A stretch of DNA of 64,000 bases from Lophius americanus (lineage: Eukaryota; Chordata; Actinopteri; Lophiiformes; Lophiidae). Where the stretch lies: the NCBI GenBank assembly GCA_037951165.1, contig JBBDHG010000026.1, positions 4,791,501-4,855,500 on the forward strand, in the 5' to 3' direction. Within the stretch, counting starts at the first letter, position 1, and every line of letters begins with the position of its first letter. Position numbers and translations under genes: made by a program. Below the pieces are notes generated by a model. That model was not told the DNA's origin. It made no database searches and saw only the letters and a program-made list of their open reading frames with translations. This document shows, piece by piece, positions 1 to 13,489 of this stretch.

Positions 1-2058
1 GAATTTTAATCTCAATCACGATTTTGGCTTCCAAAACTTAAATTAAAATGATTGAGCAATTATGACTTTTAAAATGTTAGCTCCTCCCATTAGGCAAAGC
101 GAAAACTTAATAGCAACCCTCTAGAGAATAACACCAAATCCATCCAGCTCACAGTAATACCCTGAAATCACAGATGCAATCAGATTCCATTTGGTAATAA
201 GTACTTCAGGGTAATGAAGGCTTTGGGAAAATGAATGTGATTCCCTCTAGCAATTATGTTTCCACCGTGGCGGTTTCTGTGCTGAATTTAAAATGTGGGG
301 GAAACAGAGGATATGATCTCAGACATACCGAATTCTTTGCTACGACCTCTGACCTATGGTCAAGTAGATCAATGGAGCCATACAGGAGCATGACAATTAA
401 TTGAATGTGTGAAAAATCTCATCGAAGTATTGATCGAAAAAATCACTTTGGCCATTCGCATGCAACCCAAATCATTGTTGTTTTCTTTTGTTTGCACACA
501 TCTACTTTTAGAAGTAATATTTTAGTAAATAAAGCTTTTTAGTAATTGAGTTACACTGAAGGATGATTTCAGCTCTACAGTATATTTGACCTCATAATAT
601 GCAAATTAATATGTGCTAGACCAGGGCGATTAATAGTCAACAGATCAAGATCTTCAGTCAGACACGTATGCAATCGCATTTCTAAAGTATGACGATTCTC
701 CATTATTTGAATCCATAATATAAACTGCAGAAAGCCACTGTGCTGGAACACAATCCAGGTCTGGACCTTAAAATGAACGGCCTTATGAGTATTTTGTACA
801 TATGACATGGGGGATTATGAGAGATGTTATTATTAACTTTCATCACCAGAGACGCATGAAAGAAGCTTGAGAACCCTCGCCACTATAGATGAGCATGTTT
901 GCTGTCACTGGGAGCCACTCAGTAGAAGGCTATAAATGAATCCTGACTGTTAAAAATAAAGTACTTGTTCTTGGCTTTAGAGATGGCCGAATGTTAGCTC
1001 AATTAGCTTAGCTTTGGGTAGCTCGATTAGCTTAGCCAGACTTAAGCTAAGCAAGCATGTCAGGGACTACGAAGCCGTAGTGTCATCATCACTTAGCACA
1101 GGCCGAAACAAGAGTAGTAGTTTATCACTCTTAAACACCTTCCGTTCATTTATTTTCCACTTTATCTCTTGCTACCACTTCATTTCTCTGTGTTTTGCAA
1201 AGTCTCCTCATGGCTCTGTCTTATACCTGCATGGAGTACTGTACAGCTGCAGGTGGTTAACCCTTTATTACATCTATCAAGGTTAAATATGTGGACACCG
1301 CATGGCACTTTTTAGTTTATGAACTGAATGGTCAAATTATGTAAAGAATCAAGATCTTAATTCTAAAGACAAACATTTTTACACATCTGCCCTGATTTGC
1401 ACAAATCCATTTTTAGAGGCATACAATTTTTAGAATAACGAAACACAAGTCCGACACAGACTACATGAGATATGGATTTTCATACATTGAGGACAAAAAC
1501 CTCAGTGTGTTATCTGCAGTGGGGTGTTGGCACATGAAAGCATGAAGCCGTTAAAACTGAAACGGAATTTGGAAACCAAACACCCTTCTCTCAAAGTTAA
1601 ACCTGTTGAGTACTTTCGAAGATTACTTGCTAGTTGTTTTGGGTTATCATTAAACTTGTTGGCATACCGTGATATTTTGTACCATCTCAGGTTAAAATTG
1701 CATCTTTTCATAAACTAAATGATGAAGAAACTGTCATATATACAACAGAACTTTCCCCCAAATCAATCAAGTTCTTCCTCACACTAAGACCTATGTGGTG
1801 TCAAATTTGAATATGACCCATGAAATAGTTTTGAGTTATCGCAAAGGTTCTGTGGTGGATGTCGCGATGACCATTCCATATAATAATCCATACAGTTCTA
1901 CGGCTTATCATATAACACTTATGTCAGTAAAAGGCTGTTTGGTAAGTGAAGTCCTCCTTTGAATATGAATTACCCCGTATCAGATTATTTACGCTCAAAT
2001 CATATTTCCACCATTTTTTTCCACCTTCATGGAATATTTGTTTGTACAGACTTCCTAC
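1..2058 (-). other. pum2: pum2 intron (part), no other feature seen
   Basis: The donor of the last visible pum2 exon is at 2058, and no sequence resembling the next PUM2 exon was found down to position 1. The intron is therefore longer than 2 kb. It is AT-rich. A stretch near 1550-1800 resembles the degenerate repeat seen at 43.07-43.56 kb. Short ORFs here have no recognisable content. Confidence 0.6.
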
Positions 2059-4751
2059 CTGTTGTTGGTTTGGCCCCGGTCCCTGATTAGATGCTTGCTG
2101 GTTCGCTGAGTGATTGGCATTTGATGCAGCCTGCTGCTGGAATAGGTTGGCTGGATACACACCCCATGGAACGCCATAGTACTGTGGTGGAACCACTGTG
2201 GGCCCTGACGAGAATATTTGATGTAACATGCAAATCGTACAGCTCATAATGAGTGCGTATGTTTTTTACTAAACAAGAACACAAGGCATGTGCTGCAAAC
2301 TCACCCGCGAGTGTTGCTGCTGCTGCCAGCCCAGCGGCGGTGTAGGGATCAGTTCCAGGCGGGCCAGCATTAATAATGTACGGGTTTGGCAAAAACGCAG
2401 GAGCGAGGCCAGCTGGTAAAATAGACAAACAGTCAAATAACTGTATGTTAGACATTCTTACAGTATTATATGACACACTCTACTAAAACAATGAGTAAGA
2501 CCAAGTTACCGAGATGCTGCTGCTGAGCTGCAGCTAAGGCATATTGTTGTTGCTGAGCTGCAGTGAGCTGTTGAACAGTGAGTTGATTAGATCTCTGGAA
2601 CAACTGGGGAAGAAAAAAAAAATTACCTTAATCTGTTGAACAAACTTGACGTCAGATCTTTGGAAAGACAGGTTTTGTTTTCTGACAGACCTGCTGCTGA
2701 GAGTTGTAGTCAAACATTCCAACTGGATTCCCTGAGGAATCCACCTGAATCTGGTTCCCAGCATAGTCAAACTGCAGCGATTCAACACCAGCCTGCTGCT
2801 CCATACCTCCCATGTTCTGGGCCTCCTGGTTCTGAAAGTCCTCAGCGTGGGCTTTGTTTTGGGCGAGGTTGTGTTGCTGGAGAATGTGGGGATGGTGCTG
2901 TGCCATCATCTCCAAACTTGCTTGACTGGGACCCATCCTCTCCACGGCCTCGGTGGGGGAAGCTTGGCGGCTTCCAGGGGTTGGACTAGGAAATCAAACG
3001 CCACGTTAAGGCAGAACTTCGTCATATTCTGGAAGTCATTGTCAGTGAAGCTATAATGACACGTTCACAATGAAAACCATTACTCCCCCTCAACCTCACT
3101 CGCTCCAGCGACTCCCCTTCTACCTCGCCCGCTCCGCTCTACCGACTCCCCATCTACCTCGCACGCTCCCATCGACCGACTCCTCTCTACTCCCATCAAC
3201 CGACTCCTCTCTATTCCCATCAACCGACTCCTCTCTACTCCCATCAACCGACTCCTCTCTACTCCCATCAACCGACTCCTCTCTACTCCCATCAACCGAC
3301 TCCTCTCTACTCCCATCAACCGACTCCTCTCTACTCGCTCCAAAGTTGATCCACATCACTCTCACAAATAATGTGTACCCGCGTGCATTAAATTCCCTAA
3401 TTTACTGCCTTTGTGCTACCTGAATTAGGTAGGAAAACAGCATAAGCCTTATTCGTATCTTTGCCCACTTATTTAGAAATTTATGTTCAGGCTTCATTGT
3501 TTTGGATGCCAATGACCAAAACAGTAGAAGTACTACCACTTCAACCTCTAGGGTCTGAGGCCACACCCATATTCACCACAGCCTGTAGTGACTTCATTAA
3601 ATAATGTTCACCGTGCCATTGTTTGGTATACTTTTTCTTAGCACTTCACCTATACGTACTAACTATTCCTTATTTTCAATTTGACAGTGTGTTAGGGATC
3701 ATGCAGATGCACTTAGACCCTAAAGTGTTAAATAGCTTTCGGTATTCTGATATATTATATCAGAATATGAATATTTGGGTATTGTGAAAGAAAGAATACA
3801 AAACAGTAGTTAAAAACAATTAGCTTGCAAAAGGAAAACTTACTTGAAATCTTTGCAGTCCCTTTCCATGCCATTTAATAAACCTCTACCATTGGGTTTA
3901 GTGGGATCATTCTCCTCTCCCTTCATGTCTGGGCTCTTGTCCTCTTCAAACGGGGACACTTTCTCTTGGACATCACTCTTCTCTCTCACATCTTGGTCAA
4001 CATCTGCTCCACCCTGTATTCAAAAGATGACTGGGTAAGTGTCACCATTGGGAGGTCTTAAAATCTAACAGGCGAGAGAAGCCCCTCTTGAGGTAGAAAT
4101 TAAACTTAAGCTTGACGTACATAGCCTCCGTTTCTGTAGCGACCATCCATCTTGTCACCAGGGGAGGAGCTCAGGACATACTCCACCATGCTCACCCCGA
4201 GGCCTCCACCTTCTGAGCGAGGTGAAAGCACAGAATTGGCGTCACCGTTCCCGTGGAAACTCTGGCCTGGCCGCCGCTGCACCATGATTGGCTGAGACAC
4301 TGAATGATCTGAATGAAAAGTTTTGATAAATATCTAAATCGTTGTGTGTATAAACTTAAGCCAATCTCCCATCTTCGAGAAACAGTTGGATGAGCTACTT
4401 ACGAGATGATCCCCAGGCATTATCCCGCCACTCCTCGCCAAGAAGCATCCCCTTCCGTCCATCCTTGGCCAACTCATCGGAATCCCAGAGCTTCTTTGCT
4501 GGAAGTAGCTACAAATGGATGTAAAAATATTTTATAACCCTATACTATAACTGTGTTTAAATAAACACACTTCGTTCATTTTCTACCCTTTAAAATGAGC
4601 TATATTTGACATAATTCAATGATAATATTAAGATCACCTGCCTAGTATGGTGTAGGATTTTCTTCTGCCATTACAAAAGGTCTGTGATACACTGGGTTTT
4701 CCGACACCTTTATATCAGGCCTGATATTACCCCCTTCAACAATTTACGCAA

Positions 4752-4786
<35 letters not shown>

Positions 4787-7700
4787 AATATATAGAAAAC
4801 ACAAGCATGCCTTTGCTCTCACCCTATATCAATGAGCTTTGCACACACGTGACCTTGTCACCTGTTCCTTGGTTCACTTTGGTAGGTAATAGACACTCAA
4901 CACGACCTGCCGTTCTAGAGTAGCACTGATCGCGTCAGCAAATTTCCCCCCGTCAAAGTTTCTTTGATCCTTATGCCCATTTTCAAACACATCAACTTCA
5001 AGAGAAAATGCTTACTGGCAGGTTCCATTATGACAAAGTTGTTTTTTCACGTCTCATGGCTTTACGCACTCATGACAGCAAGTATGAGTGAGAGGAACTG
5101 TCCGCCTGTGTCCTTTCATTGGTCACAAAGCTGCTCAATTGATCTCAGCATTTTGAGTAAATGATAGACGACTTTAAGGCTGACTCGGGGCAAGTGCTTT
5201 GTAAGTGCGTTATTAATTAAATGTATTATTATTATTACAAATAACCCTTTTGATTTATTGCTATGGATAACACAACAACAAAAAAAACCTTACCTCTCCC
5301 ATTCCCCTTGACTCCAAAGCAAGAGCTTGGAAGTCATAATTCATTTCATCCACAGCACGGACCTAAGGCAAATGGAAGAAGATTGGAGAGTTAACTGAAA
5401 GTCACAAAATGGAGCTCATTGTAACTAGAAGAGTTAATGTCTTTAAACAAAGAAGTTAGCGTGACAATGCTTTGATTCTTTGAAATAAAAAGACATACAA
5501 AATAAGCATACCCCTAGCAACAAAAGATTCTTCAGTTTTCAATATTGACCTCAAATAATCAACACAAGATAACCAAATAAAAAAAAAACATTCAGAATGA
5601 GAATTGTTGATTGCTCATTCGCTAAGTTACGCTTCTACAATGAATTATAATGGTTACAAAAGGGGCAACTGTTAAAGCCAGAAGATAGCATCTTTCTTTT
5701 CATCAGGCTGAGTGATAAACACAGTTCTAATCCCCTTTATGCAGTATAAACATGGGTGCCTTGAGAACAAAAATGTTCTCAGAGAGGGACTATTGCTGGG
5801 TAATTATTGGATTGGGGGCTTAAGAGGTAATGTGTTTCTGATTCCAATGAGTGTTTATTTTTTAAATATTTATTTATAAATATTATATACATTTCATATC
5901 AGCACTGATGTGCAAAATAGATAGATTCAAGTTCATTAAATATACTGTTCATATCGTCACCTTTTTCATTTAACATTGTTTATTGTTCTTTGTTGTTAGC
6001 TGGCATATGCCTACAACAACCTAAAGCTAAATTTAATAAGTGATTGCTTAATAAGAGCCACTAAGTAATTGTGTGATTTGTTTATTTTTTACATTATTTT
6101 ACTGAGGAAAGAAATTCATAATCCGATTAATCGTTTCAAAAATTGGTAAATAAAATAATAATCCACTATGAAAATAGTTGTTAGTTTTACCCCTACTGTG
6201 AACCCAACCTGCTCGCTGGTATGCTATCCTCTACAAACCCTCAGGCTCTTTCTGGATCCTCCTCCTCCTTCTTAGCCCAAATCAGAGCTGTCAGACATGA
6301 TGGGTCAGACTCTCATTGGTTGCCTCCATCACAGAAGGAGGTTATGCTTTCACCCTTGTGTGTTTTTTTTGTGTGTGAACAAGAATACGGAAAAACAATG
6401 ATTGTATTTGATTGAAATTTTACCCACAGTATTTTTGGCAACCTACAGATGATTCAATTTTGGTGATGTTATGCGTTGCGCTTAATTTAAAACTAGAAAT
6501 AACCCTCACTGTAGGCCAAAACCATCTCTGAACCTACTTTGTTTCTTCCTCTCTCATTATCTTCATGTGTTCAGCATGTTTTGTTCTCTGCGCCACAGTC
6601 CTATGCCAGCCGGTCGTCTCTTGCACATTACACTACAGCTTCTCTGTTCAGCCCAAGGAACCCCCAGCTCCATCCCCAAACTGAACATCAAAGGAACCAA
6701 GGCATCAATAATGAACAGTTTCAGAGTGTGACATCACTACTCCAAACAGCATTTCATTACCTCAGCTAAGGAAGGAGATTGTTTCCACTCCTGTGCATTT
6801 GTCTGTATGTTTTAATGTCTGTTTGTTTGTGAGCAGGATTACAGAAAACCTACCCAGAGGTAGGTTTTGGTACATCTTAAAAGACATTACTTGTTTCTCA
6901 GCATTTAAAATAAAATAGTATAAGTCTCGAGTATTGATGTCACAATGTGGCTATTGCTGCCTTTCATCCTATGATCTTGCTTTGGGGTGAAGCTGGGGGC
7001 CCAGTGGGCTGAACAGAGATGCTGAAGAGGAAGGAACAGGAGACAAGCAGCTGAAGAGTATTTGCGAGATACTCCCGAGTTTGTTGGAGATTTTGGTAGA
7101 CTTAGAAGCTGGCAATAACTCGGACATCTGCATAAATTTAATGTGTTGTCTTGCCGGAGGTTTGCGCTGTCTGGGTGCTTTTTCTAGTTATATAACCAGA
7201 TTGATGCCAGGACAGACAGAGATACAGTTTGGGTGTGCTTAAATTCCATGATTTATCTGAATGACAATCTCCAACTGTACATCTGAAACATCCGTCACTG
7301 CGGACGTGCTCTCACATCCAAGCAAAAATCTTTGCGTTGAGCTCTTTTGAAAATTGGATATTAAAGCCATTGAAATAAAAGCCACTGAATGATATTATAA
7401 ATATGTCTTAAACCAAAGTGGTTTATATTCATGAACATATCTGCCATCGACCAAGTTTATTCGGTTTGGGGGGATGTGGTGGTGGGAGCAGTCTACAATA
7501 AACAAAACATTCTAGATGTCAAAAAACCCTCTACAGCTCATCCTAGGGGGTGGGAGGAGTCCCGCAATGTTCTCAGATGAAGAATAAATCTCTTCAAGCG
7601 CTGTATATTGCCACTGTCACATTTAAATTTAACTTTGCTTAAGTTTGAGATTACAGCAAAAATTATTACCACAAGTCGGCAGAAACTGAATGGTGACAAT

Positions 7701-9767
7701 GCACATGAGCTTTAAACTCAAATAACATTCAAATAGAGAAAAATGAGTAATGAACACTGAGTAATGAATAGTATTTTTGATGGAACTGCCCCTCCCGGAT
7801 AGACACTTATTGAATAGTCACGTTCCTCTAGAGAATAACAATCAGAAGTCTTCCGGTTTCATCAAATTCTCCATTCATGGCAGATTAAGCGTAACCACGT
7901 GAAATCATTAACAAGTGAGTGGAGGCGATTAGAAAGAGTATGAAAAACAAATAAAATCAGAGGATAATGCAAAAATTGTGAAAGTACTACTACAGAGTAA
8001 TTATCTGTTGTACTCTCACAGAAACTATGTATGTGAGGTGAGGAAGGAGTATTTGCTCCAGCTACAAATAAAATCAAATGTAAAATAGAGAGTCCAGTTT
8101 GAGTGACAAATTCATGAGATGGCAGACTGCCAGAACAAGTTTAATCCTGCAAGACAGGATACTACAGGTCTGGCCATTTATTTCCAGCTGAACCAAAACA
8201 CTGGCCTCACACATTTTACCCTTCGCTAACAAGGAGTTTTTTTTCTTCTTTAAAATGACATTATTGCCGTTTTAACTCGACTATACACAGTTTCTAAATT
8301 ACAGACTTAATATCTGTGTTAGGGGTAGCACATATAGAGAGAAGACAAAACAAAGGTGCACAATTGTTTAGGGGGGAGGCATCCTAAGGACATATTTCCT
8401 TTCTGGATGTGAGTTACTGTAGCTTGCATAAAATCAGAAGGCAATTTTGAATTTTCCAAGTGTTGAATTAAAAGTGTCAAGGCCACTGCTCTTTTTTTGC
8501 AGTGTTTTAATGTATATGATAAAATTACATCTGGGTTTTATGAAGGACACTATATAAATCTAAGTTATTATTATAATTACTTACGTAAATAAAGTCATTA
8601 TTCTTTAGGATTTGTTGCAATCTATAATCTGCTATGCTCTCTCAGCACCTGACATAATCAATGGTTTCTAAAGAATACTGATGTCTTATAATTAACTGAG
8701 GTAAAAAAAATAAAATAAAACCAGATTCAAACGAAAAACAACAACACCAGAATATTACATTGCCATAAAAGATTAGTCACAACATTAGAACCAGTTTATT
8801 TATTGTTGTGGCTGATTGGCGTATATACCTACCTATATTGCCTCAGTGTGGCCACTAATGTTACAAACTGTACTCTTTTTATGACATTTTTTTTTTAAAG
8901 TCCTAATGCAGGAAACTGATTCCAATCATACATCTGATAACCATACAAAAAACATTTCCTTGCCCCTTTTTTTCCTTCCAACCACAACTGAAACACAGAA
9001 CAAATGCTGACGTCTGAAAACCAAACACTGCATTTCTAAGGTCTTAAAAAAGGTTCTAAGGTCATAAAAAAGATCCAGTATCACACAGTAGATAAGATTA
9101 TCCAATACTTCTGTACCACTGTCCTACTAATCTTGCATTCAGTGACTGCTGCTTGCATCATGCGGTTTAACGCTGGATTCTCGTTGGTAAAAGCAGAAAG
9201 CAAGTGTTCTCATTTGAATGCACTTGATAATCATAATAAAAATGTTGCATAATTGTCTTCAGAAATTAGATTTCTTGGGCTCTTCAATCAAAATTGCAAG
9301 TTTATTACAATTAATTGCCCAGGCCTTCTATTCAACAGTTATGGCATCCGTGGAACTAAATACTGCACTAAAATTAATAAATTTCAATGACTATTGTCTT
9401 AACAAAGATGCTTTACCTGATCAACATGATTGGCATCTCCAGTTGGCCATCGGTGTTTGCTGGTTGTGCAAACGCCAAGCTGTTCACCAGACTGCCTCTG
9501 AAAGAAGTATCCAACTGTGGCATCGTCCTGAGATCGTCCACTCAGCGGAGGCTGTGGGGTACCTGGTGTAGGGTTTACGACCCTGTCCATGCCATGTAAA
9601 TGTGGAACTCCGGGAGCCTGTCCAACTCCCCCAACCGTGGCTAGGGCGACTCCACCATGAACTCTGACACCACCAGCCTCAGGAGCACCATTTGCATGCA
9701 GCATCCCTCCTCTTGTCTCCTGCCAGGCCACGTCATTCATACCTAGGATGCTGCATGGGACGCTCAT
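2059..9767 (-). CDS. pum2: Pumilio homolog 2, N-terminal half (partial gene, 9 coding exons)
   Basis: This gene encodes a Pumilio/PUF RNA-binding translational repressor, which acts in the cytoplasm on 3' UTRs carrying Pumilio response elements. Coding exons in order (minus strand) are 9417-9767, 5294-5362, 4403-4508, 4121-4308, 3844-4013, 2691-2985, 2510-2603, 2305-2412 and 2059-2204. All have AG/GT borders and join in frame to 509 codons. Recognisable PUM blocks include DFQALALESRGMGE, SQPIMVQRRPGQSFHGN, GLGVSMVEYVLSSSPGDK, PTPGSRQASPTE, VQQLTAAQQQQYALAAAQQQ and PPQYYGVPWGVYPANLFQQQ. The last block and PTPGSRQASPTE favour PUM2 over PUM1, and the neighbouring rhob agrees. Only the low-complexity Gln/Ala-rich N-terminal region is here; the eight-repeat PUM domain must lie left of position 1. 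The start at 9767 follows a 13-base 5' UTR tail of the same exon. A second in-frame Met (MNYDF, exon 2) matches the start annotated for human PUM2. Confidence 0.93.
3166..3338. repeat. 24-bp minisatellite in a pum2 intron
   Basis: About seven nearly identical 24-bp units (core CATCAACCGACTCCTCT) run head to tail. Degenerate copies extend left to about 3100. The array sits in the intron between pum2 exons 3844-4013 and 2691-2985. Because 24 is divisible by three, the array is open in several frames on both strands, which creates spurious repetitive ORFs. Confidence 0.95.
4753..4784. repeat. (TA)n microsatellite
   Basis: An uninterrupted TA dinucleotide run in the pum2 intron between exons 5294-5362 and 4403-4508. 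Confidence 0.97.
4953..5012 (-). mobile_element. Fragment of a Tc1-like transposon
   Basis: The stretch with TTATGCCCATTTTC, AACACATCAACTTC and AAAATGCTTACTGGCA matches the start-codon region and leader of the fish Tc1-like family whose termini read TGATCAGCCATAACATTA. The same family is represented at 18.55, 44.3 and 49.4 kb in this window. Only about 60 bases are recognisable, with the coding sense on the minus strand. It is a molecular fossil inside a pum2 intron. Confidence 0.55.
6645..7020. repeat. Inverted repeat, possible MITE
   Basis: Left arm near 6645-6680 (TCTCTGTTCAGCCC...CCCCCAGCT) is matched in reverse complement near 6975-7020 (AGCTGGGGGC...GGGCTGAACAGAGA). The arms are imperfect and separated by about 300 bases that contain a copy of a dispersed repeat. 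I could not identify a target-site duplication by eye. Confidence 0.5.
8764..8828. mobile_element. Tc1-type terminal inverted repeat pair (remnant)
   Basis: GATTAGTCACAACATTAGAACCA and, about 30 bases on, the near-complement TTGTTGTGGCTGATTGGCGTA resemble the two ends of the Tc1-like family terminus. Nearly all internal sequence is missing, so this is either a minimal MITE or a deletion relic. Confidence 0.45.
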
Positions 9768-9780
9768 TCCACGGGAAAGC

Positions 9781-12700
9781 CTAAAAGTTAAATAAAATTA
9801 AGATTTGTCAACAAATTATGATTGTTGAATAGGAAATCTTTCAACAAGCCGTTGTGGTCTATTGCGATATCGTTTGAGAGGCCTTGAATCTGTACCTGGA
9901 AAAAAAATGTATAATTCACAAAAACGTAAATAAGTTAATTTCTAACCACCATTTACCCCACTGTCTGTGTATTGATGCAGGGTGTTGAGTACTTGCTGAG
10001 TTCATCCTAATCCTCTTGGTTACCCATTTTTTCATCTACCAACCCAGATAAATAATTTACCAAGATCCACACTCTTAATATAATGACAGCTCAACTGTAA
10101 CCTTTGAGCGGTGTTTCCTTTAGAATGATATTAATCCACTGTATGAACCTGGACTGTTTAAGGTCTTATGGATGTTCAGAACATAGAACAATAAATATAA
10201 CACTGACAGATTCTGAGAGGTACTGGCGTTAAATGTTCAATGAAATGAAGATTGGGCACTCCATCTCTCTTAATAACGAGTATCAACTAGAGGGGCACCG
10301 ATTGATCAGCTGCCCAATCGATTGGCACCGGGAGGCCTAGTTTGATGCTGAACATCCACACTCAGAGGGTAATGTGCTGGCAGCATGCAGTCAACTTACA
10401 CGCATACCAAGCATGAGCTACCATGGGTCTAAACATCTAGCAAGTAAACCAGAAAGCCCAAAGCTCACAATTTGTAATACCGGTAAGGACAAAATAAGAT
10501 GTGGAGGAACAACCCCGAAAACTTTCGGGACAATGACGGACAATGTAAGGTGTGCTCTGGCGCAGCTCCTCCGGAATGTATTGCTTTATTTACTTTTAAT
10601 ACCTTATTTTTTGTAAATATGGACTTCATAAAAATCGATCCTTTAAGAAAATTTTAATTATTATTCTATGCAGTAGTCACTCCAATTAGGTGCGCACATG
10701 TACCCTTCCTTAATGTGCTTAGCTGCAGTAATTGTCAAATCTATTAACATATGTACCAGAGACTTTCCGATGCTAATAGCTCAATTGGTAGGACATATTT
10801 CCTATAACTGGATAAAGTCAATACTTGTTAGTATGCATAGCAGTATGCCAGTTGATATTGTTTTTTTTTTCTTCCAAGTATCCTGTCAGTGTGTTCGAAG
10901 ATACAAACATTATTATATCCTTACTAAGACCATATCCTGATACTTATTATTCTATTGCTCCCAAAAAGATTGGAATACTGTTGCGTGTATACATGTAATT
11001 TCTGAGAGCTGAATATTTCCGCACAGGAGGGAAGGGGCCTAACAGAAATAGACACAATGGCAGAAGTGGCTCAGTGCGCTGTCCAGCATATTTTTACAAA
11101 GCACATACAAAATCTTCATGACTGCCTGTTTGAGCCCTCAACTGGTTAGCAACCAAGAAAGACGGTATGGTTCATGAAAGTATGACAGTTTGCAATAGTT
11201 TAAAGCCATCCTTTGCCAAACACAAGCCATTCTTTGCCAAAGTTTGTGAATCGTCGTAACCTGAGAGTTAAACCACAAGAAGGAGCTGTGGATTAACCAA
11301 CGCGGGTGGCTCCGCGCCCTCGCAAGCTTTAAATGCTCTCTGATTTTTGAAAATTGCTAGCTTCCTCAGGTTGATTATATTTGAAGTGTGTGATCAGGTT
11401 GGTTCTGCTGAATGTTTTTCGTGGGTTGTTCCTCCAAAGCTTATTTAGACCCTACTGGTGTAACAAATTATGAGCTTTGGGTTTTCTGGTTCGCGTGTGA
11501 GATGTTTGTAGCCATGGTAGCTCATGCTTGGTGTGCACGTAACAAGCACCGAATCAGCCTCAGGGGGGCTGCTCAGCCGATTCCATCATCCTAGGCCCCT
11601 GGCCGTTTGAGGGATGAATCGCTAATTGTAATGCAAATATTAATTGCAATAGCCAAACCCATTTACCTAAAAGCCACAAGACATCATCCATTACGTGATC
11701 GAAACAAAAGAACATGATAAGGATAAATATCAGCATGTTTAATCCTTAGCTGGTTCAAGTGCTTTTACTTTCAGTTCACGATTTCTGACAACATTTTTCA
11801 GGCGGCATGATGCAGGCGCAACAATGACTGTAAACTTCTGCATACTATAACTTATTAATGAACTGTGCCCATCTTCAGTGAACTTCTTTGACCAAAGTAA
11901 GGTTAAACTCTTAATTAGGTGAAAAAAAATTAGACTTTGTTATTTTGACGCAGGAATGATTGAGTTGAGGCAAACAGGTGTAACAGTGGCATGACATCTG
12001 GGCCAAATCTCAAATTTACAGAGTGATAATGAAATTTTCCTTATGTATAAATTTACATGTAGCAGTACATAATTTATAAGCAATACCTGTTCACTCATGT
12101 CATACCGGTTTTGTCACGGAACCCTTATTACCACCAGACATATGGCCTTCATCCATTACTTTTCTAAAAACCTCGAGACAAATCATCTTCCAGAATACAA
12201 CATGGATAGAACCTAATTGTACAACTTAATTTTAATAGCTGGGATTATTATATCCTTGTTAATACGTTGATATACGTTTGATTAAATGTTAATCACATGA
12301 CATGGCTGGTGTGTGATGTAACGAAATTGTAACGTGAAATAATTTAACCATGGCAAAGCCAAAACTTGTAGCCATCTACCAATATATTTCTTCAAACCGG
12401 GAAACAAATCATCTGCCATTAAAATATGCACACAAACGAACAGAACCTGGAGAAATGGTACAACTTAAATACTGTTTTCCAGAATAATCACACCCCTATA
12501 AATAAATACATTTATACAAATTTTAACAACATGTCTGGAATATGATGCAAAGTATAAATGTTGAAGAACATTGTCTAGACTTACGAACTTTTCAAAGATA
12601 ACCTGTACACAAATAAAAACAATGTCTGTAGCTAGCATCACGAAGAATGCTAGCTGGAATTGGCTTAGCTGATGTCGCTACTTCAACACGAAATGCAAAC

Positions 12701-13489
12701 ACGTTATTGATTAGCTAATGGCCAAAGGCACTGATCATCACATAGTATTTACTTTTACACCGCGGTGATAGTTGGTGACGGTTTATGAAATCGTGTGATA
12801 TGTACCAACATATCACATATAACATTTACCAATGCTAATTACTGTGGAAAACCTTTCATAAAGCAGGACAGCTAACCATGCTAGCGAGCCCGCTGTTCTA
12901 ACTTGTCGGCTTTCACTGGCCATTGTCAAAAAATTTGATCCCCGACGGCTAATAGCCATTGACTTTAAGTATTTCACAGTTTAGAGTCCATTTATTATTT
13001 TTTTCAATTTCTTAATACGTATTAAGACGTATTAACGCCAATATATTTGGCGTTACTTAGCTACACCGGAGCGAGCTTTAGCAACATCCCTAGCTAAGCT
13101 AATGCTAAGAGCGACAGGCCTCTGTTTGTTATTGATTATCTGTAGACGGAATTAAAATGTAATTACTGTATTTATTACAAGGTGACAGTTCAATAGTGAG
13201 ACAAGTAAAGTTGGTGTTGTGTTAGCTCTAAATAAATGATTAGCTGTCTGCAATGAGCCAGATAAGTTAGCTAATGCTAATGTAAGCACATGCTAACAGC
13301 TAAGTTGTTGTAGCTGAAACATCAACCGGAGCAGAGGCTACACAACATGGCCCCCCTTCAAGTTCCAAACAGAGGGGCCTTAACCGCTAAACAAAAGGGG
13401 AAATACTCACTCCATGGGCCAGACGCGCTCAATTTTAGAGGCTCTTGCAAAGCCTTCGAGATTCGTGCACACAGAGAGGAGATACTCAC
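9781..13489 (-). other. pum2: pum2 intron 1, no gene seen
   Basis: AT-rich sequence between the presumed leader exon and the first coding exon. I found no additional exon with confidence. A segment near 9837-9898 has splice-like borders but no independent support. Near the promoter end (12.6-13.3 kb) the motif TTAGC/GCTAA is unusually dense. Confidence 0.5.

Larger units (their letters stand above)
5363..9416 (-). other. pum2: Large pum2 intron with repeat debris
   Basis: A 4-kb intron between the first and second coding exons. It contains diverged copies of a dispersed fish repeat at about 6320-6400 and 6770-6860, recognised by AAGGAGRTTRT followed by TTTGTGAGCAGGATTACAGAAAA or a similar string. 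It also contains an inverted repeat at 6645-7020 and a transposon-terminus pair at 8764-8828. I see no exon or RNA gene in it. Confidence 0.6.

Noticed and set aside
3070..3423. Repetitive ORFs on both strands (PSTDSSLL and REESVDGS repeats)
   Set aside because: They arise from the 24-bp minisatellite, whose length is a multiple of three, and lie in a pum2 intron.
9218..9571. Plus-strand 117-codon ORF overlapping a pum2 exon
   Set aside because: It is antisense to the first pum2 coding exon, and its reading frame is explained by codon bias of the real exon.
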